A stretch of DNA of 64,000 nt from Scortum barcoo (GCA_023238725.1 CM041541.1:9386044-9450043), one strand, 5' to 3'; positions 1 to 14,300 are shown, counted from the first letter of the stretch. A program made the numbers and translations. The notes: generated by a model not told the origin, from the letters alone.

Positions 1-24
1 GGGGATGACTAATATGTTTTGCAG

Positions 25-130
25 GTACATGGCTTTCATCAGCGAGCGGCACTCCTACACACAGCTTAGTGTCTTTGTGCTTGTGCTGTTTGCAGTTTTG
101 CAATTCTATAAATGGACGTTCAGGCCTTGA
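25..130 (+). CDS. Possible last coding exon of an unidentified membrane protein
   Basis: An acceptor-like TTTTGCAG at 17-24 is followed by an open frame that ends in TGA at 128-130. It would encode about 34 residues, with a hydrophobic stretch (SVFVLVLFAVLQF) followed by a short basic end (KWTFRP), which looks like a C-terminal transmembrane anchor. An AATAAA lies at 299-304, a reasonable distance for a 3' UTR end. The frame is also open upstream to an ATG at position 5, so a 41-codon chance ORF is an alternative. I do not recognise the protein, and the rest of the gene would lie to the left of the window. The exon call is an inference from the splice-like site, the hydrophobic tail and the nearby poly(A) signal. 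Confidence 0.3.
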
Positions 131-2030
131 GGAGATCTAAAGTGTTCCCACAGTTTAGCATTTGCCCCTTCTGCTGCAAAATGCACTGAAATATACATTC
201 ATATTCAAGGAACGGACCTGTTAGAGTATTTCATTTTATTTTAAACTAAGAAATAATCTGAAATACACATGAGAAAACAAATCATTTTCTCAGAGCAAAA
301 TAAAACGTTTTGCAGTCAAATAGTTTAATTAGAGATGCAAAGGTGTTTGCATTTTCAACACTATTCATATTCATAAAGTGACTTTAATATATTTGCTGGT
401 TCTTATTAAAATGTATTGAGGCTGACACCAACCTGCGTCTCCTGAGCTGAACCTCTTTTCCATCTTCCACCAGGTCCTTTGAATATTTTATATTTTTCTG
501 ACAGAAACACTGATATAATAACAGTTGGGACACAGAATAACACCTGGACCTCAACGCGGACGCCCAAAAACATCGCATACCGAGAAAGAAATGGTGGGAA
601 AATAGTGGCAAAAAAACCCAACATCTTGCAGTTCATGCTACTTTAGCGAGACAAACCAAGAATCCAGTTGGTTAAAAAAAATCATTTCCCCTCAATTAAC
701 CCCTTTTTCTTGTGCCTCGTTCACTTAATCATTAAGTCTAAAAAAGATATTTCTGACAGCGACAATAACTCCCAATTGGTGAAAAGAAAGTTTCAGTTAC
801 ATCCAAATAAAATCCAGTTTTGACGGTGCTTTAACACATTTCATTTAAAAGGATCTCATTTAGACGGACCCAGGCCCGGAAAAGATGGCCTTAAATGGGT
901 TAAAGAGGTTTCAGTCAAGTAAATCAATTTAGGCGAGACAACAAGTGGATTTCCAGTCCTTCCCGTTCTTCCAACATGAATATAGCACTGACCTTGAATC
1001 TGGAGTCAATAAAATCTGAAGAAGTGAATGTAGGAAAGGAGAATGAGAACTAAAGTTACATCAGGCAGTTAAAAAAGTGATGAGGGTCTGACTATGTTGG
1101 TTGTGTATCCCGGAGAAGCAGCGAAGTGTTTCCAGACTTTAACCTGCTCTTATCAGGACCTCGCCTCGGATCCTTCTGGGTCAATTAACCCACTTAGAGA
1201 CCCTCCTTATCTAAAAAAAAAAAAAAACACTTTTCAACCAAACCTCAGCGGTTCCAGACTCAGAGCCCTGCAGCTTTCCATCCTGGCAGCAGGTTAATTA
1301 CATTCACCTGCCGTCCCAGGTGTACATCAGTCCCTGATTAGACTGCAGGAGCGAAACCCAGAAGGGTTAAGACACCTGAGGAGGATGAATCTTAACCGGT
1401 CTGGCTCGTGGACCATTAAAACAAAATGTTGCCTGCTGGATGAAGCAAAATAAAAGCCTCTTTCTCCTCTGGAAGATGACGCATTCGGGTTTTGATCCAA
1501 ATGGTTTAAAGGTTCGCGTGAGTCCAAGTCTAAGTAAAATTGGTGTTACAAGGTCTTGACACAGCCAAGGAGAGAAACATCCGCAGGTTGTTGTGTTTTT
1601 AGGTTTTTGAGGAGGCCAAAAGGCTCAAAAGTACTTAAAATTTTACCAGAAAAAAACCCACAAAGATTGAGAGAAAAATCACAAAAGAAGACTCCTATGT
1701 AGCAAAAACACTTAAACATGACGATAAAATCGGTGAATATGTTATTTCCATGTGCAGTAAGTCAACTCATGGTGACAATAAATATGACATTTGGTTCTGC
1801 AGTGTCATTATTAACAAACACACTCACAGCGGACACATAGATCAGCACGAGCGCACAGTTTAAATCTAATTAAGGGTGGCGCACAAATGTGTGGATGCAA
1901 GAAGCTGCAAACACGCCAGAGGTGCCGATGCATGTGCGCACACGAGTGCGAATGCACAAACGAGGAGTGAGTGTGGGGGAGATTTGTGCCTCTGGGATGT
2001 TAGTGAACTTCCCAAACACCAGCAGAGGTC

Positions 2031-2056
2031 AGAGAGAGAGAGGAGAGAGAGAGGGA
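2031..2056. repeat. (AG)n simple repeat
   Basis: Nearly pure AG dinucleotides with two GG interruptions. It is a common microsatellite type in the intergenic part upstream of dpp10. Confidence 0.8.
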
Positions 2057-4438
2057 GATCATTTCCATGTGGTCTCTGATTCCGCCTGTTAAATATTTAA
2101 TGGAGACGGGAGGAGAGTCCAACCAAAGCTTTGAGGGCCTTTTCCTCTTCCTCTGCTCCGGACCGTCTCTTTTCTCCAACCTTCCTCTTCATCTCCAGCC
2201 TCTCTCTCCTGCCTGCTTCCATTCGCTCATTATTTTTTTCTGCCTCCATCTGAATTTTCAATCTGCTGCCATTTTTCCTCCCCCCGTCGCTTCCTGCCCG
2301 CTGACCTCGAGCCTTTCCTCCTCGCCTTTAGCCAGGCACTGACGCTGCTCATTCGCTCTCCATCACATGAACACATGCTTGCACGTCCGCTTGATTTTCG
2401 CTCGCTGTTATCGTTCCTCAGCCCTCGAAGCTGAACTCCAAGGATCTCGAGTCTCAATTTAAACAAGGGTTCAGCTCCAGGAGCTCATTACAAGCTCTTT
2501 TCATGTCTTCTACACAGCAAGGAAGCTGACCTTTTGCCTTTGTTAGCGTTATATTATGTAAGCAGCCATCAAGTGCATATTTAATAATGATAATTAGTGA
2601 TTATAATTATAATTCAATGAAATATGCTAGTCTGCATAATGAGTTACTTTTGGTACTTTAATGATATTATGTAGAAGGTTTTGATTTAAATAAATATCCC
2701 TTAAGTCACTGTATATTTCTGAATGAGTCGACACAATGGTGATTGAGGCTGTGGACTGCAGCATTTGCAGTATTACGACCCGGGTGTCTGTGGAAACTTT
2801 CCTGGTAAAAATCAGAAGTGACTCTCAGTTTTTAACACCACAGACTCACTCTTCAGCTCACCTGTATGTGAAGCCTCACACTCTTTTTTTTCTGGTCAAG
2901 CATTGCAAGTAAATAGTTGCTCTTGGGTGAACAAACAATGAAAAAATCGATGACTATAGACGATGAACATTAAACTGGAGTGAGGTCTAAAAACACGCCT
3001 GCAATTACCGATTATTGCCAAAGGTACCTCGAAAGAGCCTGAAATGAAAGATTATAACTTTAAGTATATTTTGATGGTAATAGTTTTCTTTACTTTTTTG
3101 AGTCTGTGCACTGGTTTAGTGAATCCTGTGCAGAATTTAGTAAATACATTGTGTATGTGATTTATTTTAGTATTTCATGCACATGTTTAACTACATTAAC
3201 ACATTTCATGCACCCATAATAGATCAAACAGAACATGAAAAGAAAGAAAAGCATGATCAAAAAGGGCACAAACTAGAAAAAAAACATATGATGTGACCAC
3301 TCAGGGCCTCCGTACTTATGTACTGTTACTGAAGTAAGACTTTGAGTGCAGGACTTTTACATCTAAATGAGTATTTCTGATTTAAATTCCCATAAATCTG
3401 GAGTTGAATCGTTATCGTTGTCACAGACCGACGACATGTCAGCACTAACTGGGGGGGGGTTAGTAATTTATCAGCAGTCTTTAAAGTCGCCATTGTTCTG
3501 TCCTTGTGGGGGCACTCGGTCCTTAGAAGTGTAGACGTACAAAGAGAAACACATGTGGGGACTAATATCCTCTGGCTGCTTTGTCTTTTTCTTCTCCTCC
3601 ATCTTCATTTCCCCACCTTCTCTTATCTTCATTATTTTTGGATGGGATCGTGTGTGTGTTGGATGAAGTTGGGGTGGTAGTGGTGGGGGGGGGGTGTTGT
3701 GTCCTCGGGGCTTTCTGTGTGACACCTATCAGTTTGCATCCAGTCACTTGGCAGCGGGAAAGGCCAGCTGGTTACTGATCTGCTCGATTGTCTCGCCTCG
3801 TTCGCCTCTGAAGGGATTTCAGATGGAGCCTCGGCCCCGGCTCATTCTCCGATGACACGCTGAGCCATAATCCTATAATTTATTTCTGAGGGATATTCTA
3901 ATATGAGATATCACGGAGGCGCTCTTGGTCCCTGATGTGATACTGTAGGAGTAGTACGGTGACATCATCAGAGGTAAAAATACCACAAAGTGCAACACAC
4001 TGTAAGTCCTTATGGGGGTATTATACTGCTTTAAAAACACAAATTCACAGGGAAACTATAGATACTAATATATAACCTGTGACCATATTTATAGATATGG
4101 TCACCGCAAGCTCACAAGTTGGCATTAGAGACGTACTTAAAAGTTCTGTTAATCGCTTTTTAATTGAGGCATGTGCAGCATCATTTGTCCGGATTAATTA
4201 ACGCAAAGACATGATTTTAAGTTTAATTAATGAGTAAAATAATGACTGATTTCAAGTTTTAAATTGGTTTAGTTTTTTTTTCTGTTGCAGCTTTAATTAT
4301 AAGGGGACTCATAATGTGAGTGTTTAATATGCTGCCTTTCTGTGAGTCTGTGTCGCATTTTGAAACTTTTATTTTTGTCATGAAACTGGGAAAATACTTC
4401 CTTTGTACCAGCTATGATGAGTCCCCCATTGATGTTAC

Positions 4439-4760
4439 CAGTGGAGGAAGGTCAGGACGTTTACTCGAGTACTGTATTTTACTATTATTTTGATATATTT
4501 ACACTTTACTTGAGTATTTCCATTTTCTCAGAGTAAGTACTGCACAATTTACTCCACTACGTTAATGTAATAACTTTGTGGAATCAGTTTAATCATGCAA
4601 AATATAATAACTGTGATGCATTGTTATCAGTTAAGATAAAACTAGGGTGACATTCACATATATTAAAGTAAAATAAAAATAATTTCTGTTTCTACTGCTG
4701 GTACTTTCATTATATGTTGATGCTTATACTGATACATCTTGAGTATTTCTACAGCAATAC
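4439..4760. repeat. AGTACTT-rich short element, fragment
   Basis: It begins CAGTGGAGGAAGG, like the terminal motif CAGTGGTGGAAAG seen elsewhere in the window. It continues with the family's typical TTTACTCGAGTACTG and TACTTGAGTATTTCCATTTTCT phrases. The right boundary is uncertain. It is probably a non-autonomous DNA element relic. Confidence 0.5.
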
Positions 4761-5565
4761 TGGATTGTAGTGTTACAGACAGATTTGATCTTCAGCACCA
4801 CAGATAGCGACATGTTCACTACAGACACCGGCTGTTTGCATTCATTAACAAAATAAAGGCATGGGACAAAAACTGCATAAAAAAATTATTCTAATTATGG
4901 AGTAAATCTAAAATAAGCTGGGTACTAATCTCCTTAAAAACAATCATTGTCACCTTAATGATGGTGATTTATATTACTTGATATCAGCATTTTTAAACCA
5001 ATATATACCATTGTGTGTTTAACCTGCAGGGTTTGAAATAATTTTTCAGAGTGGATTTGAAAGAAAGAGTTAAATGAATTCTGGTCAAAAAGTGAAAACA
5101 ATAAATGCAATACAAAGTGAAACCATTACATAGTAGACAGATAGAAGAAGTACTATTTCAATACCACAATATAGAAGTATAGAAGAAGAAGTATGAAAGT
5201 GTCAACATCAACATACATATACATGATGTTTACTATAATATGGTTAATGTAAGGCGATTTTTCAATTTTCATTCATGCAGCAAAATGACATGCATGTAGA
5301 TTACATAAAAACATATATGTAGAAGTTGTGGGAATAAAACAAGACTAAAACAGAAACCAGTTTAAATCACAAGTTAAACCAAATAAAAAGAGGCAAACAG
5401 GTTAAACAATTATATACTGCTGACTAGCTTTGGAGATCAATAAAGTCTTATTGATGTGATAATATCAGAATTTATTTATCGATTACTCTTAATCTGAATC
5501 TGGAAAGTGACCAAACTCATTCGGTAAACGTATGCATGCGTCTTAATTGCAGTGGAGCACTAGTA

Positions 5566-5765
5566 TAATGCTGAAGCACTTCCACAAACAGAGTGCAGGT
5601 TGCTCCTGCAGCCGCCTTTATTCTGAAAGTCCCGCATCGGAAGCGGCCCAGGTGTGGGTTTTTGCGTGCGGCTTGACGCCCGCGCCGCTAAATTGACGCG
5701 CCGACAGGTCCGTGGATGTCATTACCGGGAGAGCAGCTGGACCGAGGCTGAGCCGGAGGAGGACA
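5566..5765 (+). promoter_or_regulatory. Likely dpp10 proximal promoter and 5' UTR
   Basis: The stretch becomes rich in CpG just before the start codon, with clusters such as GACGCCCGCGCCGC and GACGCGCCGAC, while the surrounding DNA is AT-rich. I see no clear TATA box, so a dispersed CpG-type start is likely. The transcription start is not resolved. The basis is base composition and position only. Confidence 0.4.
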
Positions 5766-5810
5766 ATGACGGCGACCAAGAAGAAGCCGAAGGAGGCGCA
5801 GCAGGACGAG
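5766..5810 (+). CDS. dpp10: dpp10 exon 1 (residues 1-15)
   Basis: It encodes [15 protein letters not shown] and ends at donor GAG|GTAGAG, phase 0. The start resembles the MTA-type N-terminus of one known mammalian DPP10 isoform, as I recall it. This is the only first exon that I could join in frame to exon 2. Other start exons further upstream remain possible. Confidence 0.75.
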
Positions 5811-8268
5811 GTAGAGGGGTCTGTTGTTGTTGTTGTTGTTTGTTTGTTGTTGTTATTTATCCAGCTGTGAGGACACCGTGCAGGGCAGATGTGTCAGTCC
5901 GCTGCAGCACCACATGTACATGTGCAGCGATTTCTCCCTGTTGCATGCAAACGCTGATTTAATGCAGCCAGAGCTCGAGCAGCAGTGTCACAGTGTGGAA
6001 ATACTTCAAGCCCTGCAGGGAAAAATCACTGCATTAAAAGTAAAAGTACTCACTGTGCAGCATTTCAGACACACTGTATTATTATTTTTGATGCATGTTA
6101 ATGGCTTTAATGCTGCAGCTGGAGATGATTTTAACTACTTTATTAATAATAATTGATACACAGAGGTGGATTGTAATGAAGTACATTTATTAATAAAGTG
6201 TGCTTAAGTATGATTTTGACATTTCATGTGCTTTATGCTTCTACTCCAACACAACGCATTTCAGAGAGAATTATTGTATTTTTTACTCCCCTACATTTAT
6301 TTTAACTTATACTTGCTTTTTATGTAATGAAATGATGAAATACTTTCCTGTTAATCGACCCAGTAATATACAAAGTATTTCAAATTGATGATCTACAACA
6401 TTAAAACGCTCTCACATCTATTTGTTAGTGATAAAAAAGAATAATATAAGATTTAATAATAATATGACACCATGAAAGGAGGCATTGTGCACAATGAGTA
6501 CTTTTACATTTGATGCTTAAAGTACATTTTGCTGATAATACTTAAGTACTTTTACTGGAGTAACATTTTGAATACAGGATTTTTACCTGCAATAGAGTAT
6601 TTTTTGACCATTTCTACTTATTCCACCACTGATTGTACATTATAATTTATTAGTTAATTTATATTCTGTTTTAAGGAGAGAAACGTAGAGTACTTCAGTA
6701 AATGTACTTAGTTACTTTCCACCACTGTTGACTGTTTTTCTTGCTTGATGAGCACAGAGTACACAATCTAGATTGGGCATAATTGCAGATTAGAAGTCTT
6801 TTCTAGTAACTGAGTGATTTTTATCAGTGAACTCTCATATAAAGACTCTTTTTTTCTTGAATGACTTTAATCTCAGAAGCTCCACTTTCTTTGGATTAAC
6901 TACCAACGTTGTGATTTCTGATGTCGTTTTGTCGGTGTCTGAGCAGGTGTGAGCTCCTTAATCTCATATTGTGTGATGAGAGTTGCATAACAGAGACAAT
7001 ATGGCTACAGTATGATGACATTTTAAAAGAAATACATGCACTGCAGAACAAAATAAACCGTGTTTCTATACTTCGCTGTATATACAAGTGCATTTGTTCC
7101 CTCAATAAAAACATGTGGTAGTAGAGGGCTTTTATTTTGACAGTCAGAAGAACAGCAGCATGTGAAATGTTGACAGCGTGAAGCGTTTGAATCTCATCAA
7201 CTAAAATTTACATATTGCCAGTAAATGCGTTCGACAGTGTTAAATAATAGACGTTTTCAACATGAATGTGAGGATTTTCAGAGCAATCTGAGATTAGAAA
7301 ACGTTTTAAGGCTGAAAATCTCGCTGAGATGTGACAGAGAGGACGACAAACAGGATTCATTCGCTCAGCTGGACATTTTAAAAAGTGTCTTCCAGGCATT
7401 TGTGTCCAAAGTGGAACAACTCAGAGTGAAATTGATGCAGAAACACTCAGCACAGTGTCTTTGAGTATTTGTAGTAGATGTTTTCCTCTTGTATTTTGGC
7501 TGTATTTGGTGCAGCTCCACTGTTTGTTGTGATTTCAGGGTTCAGTTTCTCACAGCCTGAGATGTGTTCACATATTTAACTTAGACAAAAGTACCAATAC
7601 GATCTGAAAATATCAGTTAGAAATAATAGCTAAAGGAGTAATTTCAACAAAATCTACTTAGAGGTCACATGCTAAAAATCACTGCTTTAGGAAGTATATT
7701 TGGACAACATTTATTGACATCCAAGTTACTGTAAAATTGTACTGCAGCTTGTTTATGTAATTTTTACTCTTAAATACAAAAAATAGACTTCATTTAGTCC
7801 TATAAATATATTTATGTGTTTGTTCAAGTAAAAACTTGTCAGGATTTCCTTGAAATTTGAGCTTCTCCTGGAAAAATCGACATCTTCTCCAGCTTCAGAT
7901 TGTCGATATTTTTGTGTCTTGATCCCTTTAACTCTCTCGAGCACACACTCACACACACACACACACACACTCATAAACAAACACAGACGCAGACACACAG
8001 ATACAGACACACATCCTTGATTCCCTTGCTTGCTTTACTTTCCACTGAAGTGAGTCTGATCAACAGACTGTTGCAGTGAGCGGAGTCCACTAAAGCTTGC
8101 TTACACACACACACACACTCACACACAACACACACACACTCACACACTCACACACAACACACACACACACAAATAAGGAGCATGCAGAGAATTAGCTCAG
8201 AGATGTTGAACTAATACTCAGAGAACAGTCGATGGCCCAGTGGTGTGCAAAGAAAGCTCTACCCACTG

Positions 8269-8307
<39 letters not shown>

Positions 8308-11300
8308 TTTTTCCTGCTTCATTAATTAAACCATTTCCACCTCACCGACAGTACATGTCATACAGATTGTTCCGGACATATTTGTGCCTCTTTTATTCAT
8401 TGTCAGATACATTTAATCACAACGGTAACACTTGAAGTTCGTACCACATGGCACTGCAGTATATTGTACATATACAATATTAATGCTCTTCAGCTATTAA
8501 TATCTCCATTTAACAGATTCAGGCTGTTTCCAAAGAGTTAGAATACACATTACAATGACTGAAAAGTACTCCGCTACAGCTCAGCGGTAAATATTGTACT
8601 TTTGACAGCTTTAGTTACTTTACAGATGACAGTTATTCATCCCCTTCTTGTCCAGTAAAAACCATGTTGAGATTGAATGTTTGCGTTGAGGTGAAACATG
8701 ACGTCTTCCTTTTATGTGTTGAGAAAAATGTTTCTTCTTTTTCTTCTTCTTTGGCTAAATAAACTATTAAAACCCTCCTTGCATCAGCTGGAAAAAGCAC
8801 CATCACGAAGCTGAAAACAGGCTGTTTTTCTGATGGTTTAGAGATGCTTGGTTCTCACAGGACAGCCATAAAATATGATGATCTTGAAGACCATGAAACC
8901 AACCAACAGTATATAAAGTAGTTAAAATGTGCTCATCCTGAAACATCTACAGCAGTAAAATACAACTTTCACATTAATGCAGCAGGAATATTAATCCAGA
9001 ATAATCAGATATATCAGAAGCGGGAGATTTCTGAGTTTGACAAAAAGAAAAAAGCGACATAATCGAAATTTTCTACCTTTCATTTGTCTGGAAACTGTTC
9101 TCCAAATCGAGGACCCAAAGAGCGGCTCGAGATTTCTCCGTCTCTTCTCAAACAAATCACGTACCTTGGAGGCAACACATGTTTCGCGCTCACCTCTCCG
9201 AGTTTAACGGAGGAAACAGGTCGAGCTGCCGGAGAAGTCAGTCTGACACGTTTGATGTGTGAAAGAGGCTTCACACTGACTTCTTTGATGTGTCTCTCTG
9301 TCTTTCTACGAAGCCCAGAAGGCCGGTGAATTAAACACCATATGACAGCTACCTATTACAGATCCCCGCAGTGTCACCGCTGGAAACCTCGGAGCGCCCG
9401 TTTTCTGACCAAATCTGAGGCTGAACTAAAAGCCCTCCTTGCATCACTCTCTCTTCTTTTCTCTCTCGTTTTAAAGTCTTGGCTACAGGTGACTTTCATC
9501 ATAGCCTGAAAGCGAGAGCGCGCAGATCGGTCAAGAGAAATGATGCAAGACAGTACCTTGAATCATCGCATGAAAAGTTCTGGGTGCTGAAGAGTCTTCG
9601 GTGCAGATGAAAGCATCATCTGAGGGCGAAAATGTAAAATTAAAAGCTCTGATTACATTTTTCATGTCAAAGCCGAGTGTTTTCTTTCTCCTTTTTTTTT
9701 TCTTAAGCCACAAAAAGCCTCACTCTGATGGCACCTTTTTGGTGGATAATCACTGCTCTGTCTAGACTGCTGGAAAAGAGTCTGTCTCCTTTTCATTGTC
9801 CAGTTATAAGAAAAGACTTGGACTGCAAAATTCAAAATCAATGCATCTCTTCGTCAAATACCGGAGACGGTCACTAACAAACCACCTTGTATCAGCAACA
9901 AAACTGATTTTATTCTGTTTTTTTATCTCATAAAAACATGGAAAAATGTCATTAATGTTTTCTGCCCTTTATTTTTACCCCTTTCTTATTGTTTAGTATG
10001 TTTTTTTCATGAGGAAACTGTTCAAACAGTGTGGTGAATGAAGACACCTCTGAACTGACATCTGGTTTCACATGTTGTATGCTGCACTTACAGGTACTAC
10101 ACACACAGGAGAAACTCACTTCCCATAACAATCTACATATGCACTTTCCTTTTGTTCGCTTTCACCTATGGCGATAATTGAAGGTATGTTTTCAGACCTC
10201 ACCTCAGGCTCAGTTTCCAGTTTCATTGTCGTAGTCATTGATCTTTCTTGGCAACAGTGTGTTGATCAGACCAGAAAAAACTGTATACTTCTTCACACAC
10301 AGAACCTTGAAGAACGAGTCTGTTGCTTTAAAAATCTCGTTAAAAGCCGAACCGTACGCCGCTTTTTCTGGGAAAGTCTCCACGGACCCTCGGATCATAA
10401 TACTGAAAATGCTGCAGGCTTTCATCAGTGGGCCACAGGCTCAGTCACCATTGTGTTACTTTCTTTAGCTGAAGAGACACTTATTTAAATGAAAATTATT
10501 AAGATTAGAACTTTAAAGGGGAAAGCTCAGCCGGTAACATGTTACTCTGTGACTTTGTCCCTTTCCCGACAAATAAATGGGATAATGTCCTCGTGAAAGC
10601 TTGAAAACCAAAATGGTGGCTCTTATAGCAGCAGATTAATCCCATTTTGAACGCAACACTGCTAACTTTTGTGTTCCTGTGCAGGAGTTTGTGGACGTCA
10701 GCCCCCCGCAGAGGAACTGGAAGGGCATCGCCATCTCCCTGCTGGTGATCGTGGTGGTCTGCTCGCTCATCACCATGTCCGTGGTCGTCCTCACGCCTGG
10801 TGTGTACTCTGCTGCACTTCTAACCTTTGTTCTTTTGATCCTGAGGCTGTAAGACTATGCTGGATCTGACTTGCTGTGTCTTCCCAGCGGAGGTCCCCGG
10901 CAGCAGCAGGTCCAGGCTGACTGTGGCAGATCTGTACAAACCGGAGTTCAGCATCCACGACCCCGAGGCCAGGTGGATCAGCGGTGAGTGACTCAACAGA
11001 GAGCCTTCATGCTAAAGGTTATTTTGCTAACACCAGTGAGGCTGCAGTATAAGAAACCATTGGGCTGATGCATTTTGTTGCTTGTGAATTCGACTTTTTA
11101 CTGGTGAAAGGACAAATATTGATTCTTGGTCTTTCACGGTGAGAAAAGGGGTCAAGCTGGTGTCCCTGCACCTCATCATGGTTGTTTATTGAGGCTTGAA
11201 CTGACAAAATAAGTTTTAAAATCCATCAAGGGTGCAGGCTGGGAGAAAACATTTCCTTTTCCTGTAAATGTGCCGGCAATGTTACCCGTTCCCCGTCAGA

Positions 11301-14300
11301 GAGGCACTTTTTACTGTGATTCGACACATGGAGGTGAGGCTGCCGTGGCTTAGGAGGTGAGGGCGGCGTAACATTGAGAGGAAAGTGAGATGCTTTTCTA
11401 ACAGAGGGGAACAAAACAGTGTGACTTTGAGAGGATGTTTGATGTTCTGTGTGCGAGACATGGTTTTTATTTTTAATCTCCTGAACACAAATAAAAAAAC
11501 TGAATAAAATATGTTCTCCTGTGTCAGGTGTTGTTTAGAGGAACAGCTGGTCATGCCGGCGCCAGAAATTCAAAGCAGGTTTCAGGTTCGACAGCTGCTG
11601 TAGAAACAGTTTTAATGCCTTGACGCTCATTTCTCACCAACGACAACTGCGCTTGTCATGATTAATTTTTTTACTCCAAGCTCGAGGCCTTTTTAGTTTT
11701 TTATGGTGCAGACGTTAAACTTTAAAATGTGAATGTGTTGGTCCCATTTTCGTAGTGTTTCTATTTTTCAGTCAGCTTCTTTAAAGGGTAAAAAGTCTAT
11801 AAAAGGGTATTTATACATGCATTAATGCAGATGAGTGAAAAATTAAAAGAAAACACTGAATTCTTGACCCCTGTCTGGTGGATTTTATACTGTGGGGGCT
11901 TTTTTCTGGATTGGTTTGGGTCCATTTTAGGGAAGAGTTGTTCAGAGTCATCATCTTTATCCTCAGATGAAACATTTCCATCCTGATGGGAGTGATCTCC
12001 TCCAGGATGACAATGCCTCCATCCAAAGAGCATGAGGGGTCACTGACTTTTTAATAAACCACAATGTTGTTGAATTAATCAAAACTCAGGACGGACATGA
12101 TCTTTTTACCCGAGGAGGAAAAACAAGTTGACAAAGCTTTGGGTAAAAAGTTCAGAGCTCTGTGGGGAGTTTGTTAGTAGAAAATGAGGTTTCATTACAG
12201 ACTTCAGATACAGAGTCCAGTATGAGTTCCACAAATATTAAAACCATTTATTCACCAAGATCATCGTCTTTAAGAGGAGCCAATAACTCTTGAAATAAAT
12301 AAATTTACTTAAAATAAAATAAAATAAAATAAAGACTTGACATATAATAAAGTATATAAAATGCATTGAAATCAAACAAAAATTGGAATAATATAGATAA
12401 AAATGATCATAAATTAAATTTAATTCGATAACATAAAAAAGTAATAAAAATTGCTAATTTAAATAAATAAAAAAGGTAATTAAATTAAGAATTTAATTAC
12501 ATTAAATTATATTTTATGAATGAAATTTATAAAAAATGTAATTATAACACATTCTATTTCAAACATTAAATTAGAAATAAATTAAAACTATAATTAGCTG
12601 ACAGAAGGAGCCGCTTTTAGCCTTTAGATGTTACGTGAACTCTGCCTCTGGTCATTTGTTTATTCTTTAATTATCTCTGTTATTTATCTCTACACTCGAG
12701 CATTAATGGTGAATAAACACATAAACCAACTGAAGTGACTCCTGCTGACCCGCTCATCCAAACAGATGGCCTCACAGTGTCACGTTGAACAAAGAGCACG
12801 ACAGCCTGCGGGGTCAAACATCCACCCACCCTGTAATCAACCACATTTAAGCAATGATAATAACACATAATACCAGTAATAATAACCTAATCATAATAAC
12901 TTTAAACTATATGCTGTACTTATTGAATCACCACCACATTACAAGGGAGAGATCTGACAGCTGCAGTTTAATTAACTAAACTCTGCACACCTACAACATG
13001 TGTATTAGGATAAGAGAACGTAATGACCAGCACGTATTCAGTCCTTAATTAAATTGGATTAAACATTAAATCCAGGCCATTAAAAGAAAACAAGAAAGGC
13101 ATTAAGAATAAATCTCAAAAAAGGATAATCTGATCTTTGCTGATAAATTATTCCCGAGTCTTCAGCTCATGCAGATGTAAGTAGTAAAAAGTCATCGATT
13201 AAATCTTCTAATCAACCCTGAATGTTACTGGAAGCCAGAGGGGAAAAGAAAAAAGGTTAATAATTGTTCCTGGTTGGAGTTAGAATAATGCATTAAAATA
13301 GCAGGAATTAGATAAACCTGTGTGTTGGTGTACCTGGACGGTAAATATTGTTTTACCATGAACCTTCCTCTTGCTTCTGCTTGTTTGTTTGTGCATTTCA
13401 AACATTTTAATTTAGTATTTATGTGTTCAACAACCATATTGAATACATGTTTTATATCTGTACTTTGCTCATTTAATTACTGCAGTACCTTATTATATCT
13501 TTACTTTCTAAATCGTGTATACTAGCAGTAAAGAAACTGTCTCTCTTGCTACTTACTTTAAAACATAAGCAATAGTGTAAGTACATTTACTCAAGAAGTA
13601 CTTATACTAAATTACAAACTGAAGGCACTTTACTTAAGTATTTCCTTTTTGTGCAACTTCAAACTTCTACTCCACCAGTGCAAATACTGCACTTTTTACT
13701 CCATTAGATAGCTTTAGTTACTTTTCAGATGACATTTTTATGTGTAATATCCATCTATGTTTGTGATGAACTGAAGGACGAAGTGTAGATTCTCCTCCTT
13801 CTTCTCAAGCTAAATAGATAATTTCAACCCTCCTTGGATGAGGTGGAAAACACATAATCTCTTAGAAGTTGTGTTTGGATGCAGCTTATTTGCAATTTGT
13901 TTTGGAAAGATTCTGCCAGAGTTATGTTTTCTATTAACCTTTTTATTGAACATATAAAACAATGTTTGCGAATAGATGAATTGATTAATGAATATATTTG
14001 GAAAGGATGTTTTTATTTGACCATTTAACCAAAATCACTGTGGTAGAAAATTGATGAAATGTGTGTGTAAATTGCTGAACCGTGGTTAACTGCGACCTCT
14101 AAACTCTCTTTGACATGCAAGGACGTTTTAGGCTGTCTAGTTGTAAATGTGGGTCATTTTAATTTCTTGAGACGCATCGGATAGAGACAGGATCTTGTTA
14201 TTTAGACCAGACGGTTAAGGAAAGTTGGACATGTCACCATCCTCTACCTCTAAACAATGCAGGGGTACTTTCTTCTTCAGCCATAATATATCATTGCCCA

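Larger units (their letters stand above)
131..5565. other. Intergenic stretch upstream of dpp10
   Basis: I see no supportable gene here. Open frames are short and show no family motifs. The stretch holds a purine run of (AG)n at 2031-2056, a C/T-rich segment at 2110-2340, a G run at 3450-3458, and a fragment of the AGTACTT-rich repeat family beginning at 4439. Alternative upstream first exons of dpp10 are known in mammals and could lie here or further left. I could not identify one by eye. Confidence 0.6.
5811..10684 (+). other. dpp10 intron 1
   Basis: The 4.9-kb intron holds a (TTG)n tract directly after the donor, a full-length copy of the AGTACTT-rich element, a second fragment of it, three large CA/TG microsatellites, and a gene-free but less AT-rich stretch at about 9060-9500. 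I see no additional exon. Confidence 0.8.

Noticed and set aside
5654..5962. 102-codon + strand frame over dpp10 exon 1
   Set aside because: It reads through the TTG tract as a Cys run and conflicts with the frame that joins exon 2. No motif supports it.
7225..7464. 79-codon + strand frame in dpp10 intron 1
   Set aside because: It has no splice partner, no motif, and AT-rich chance-like composition.
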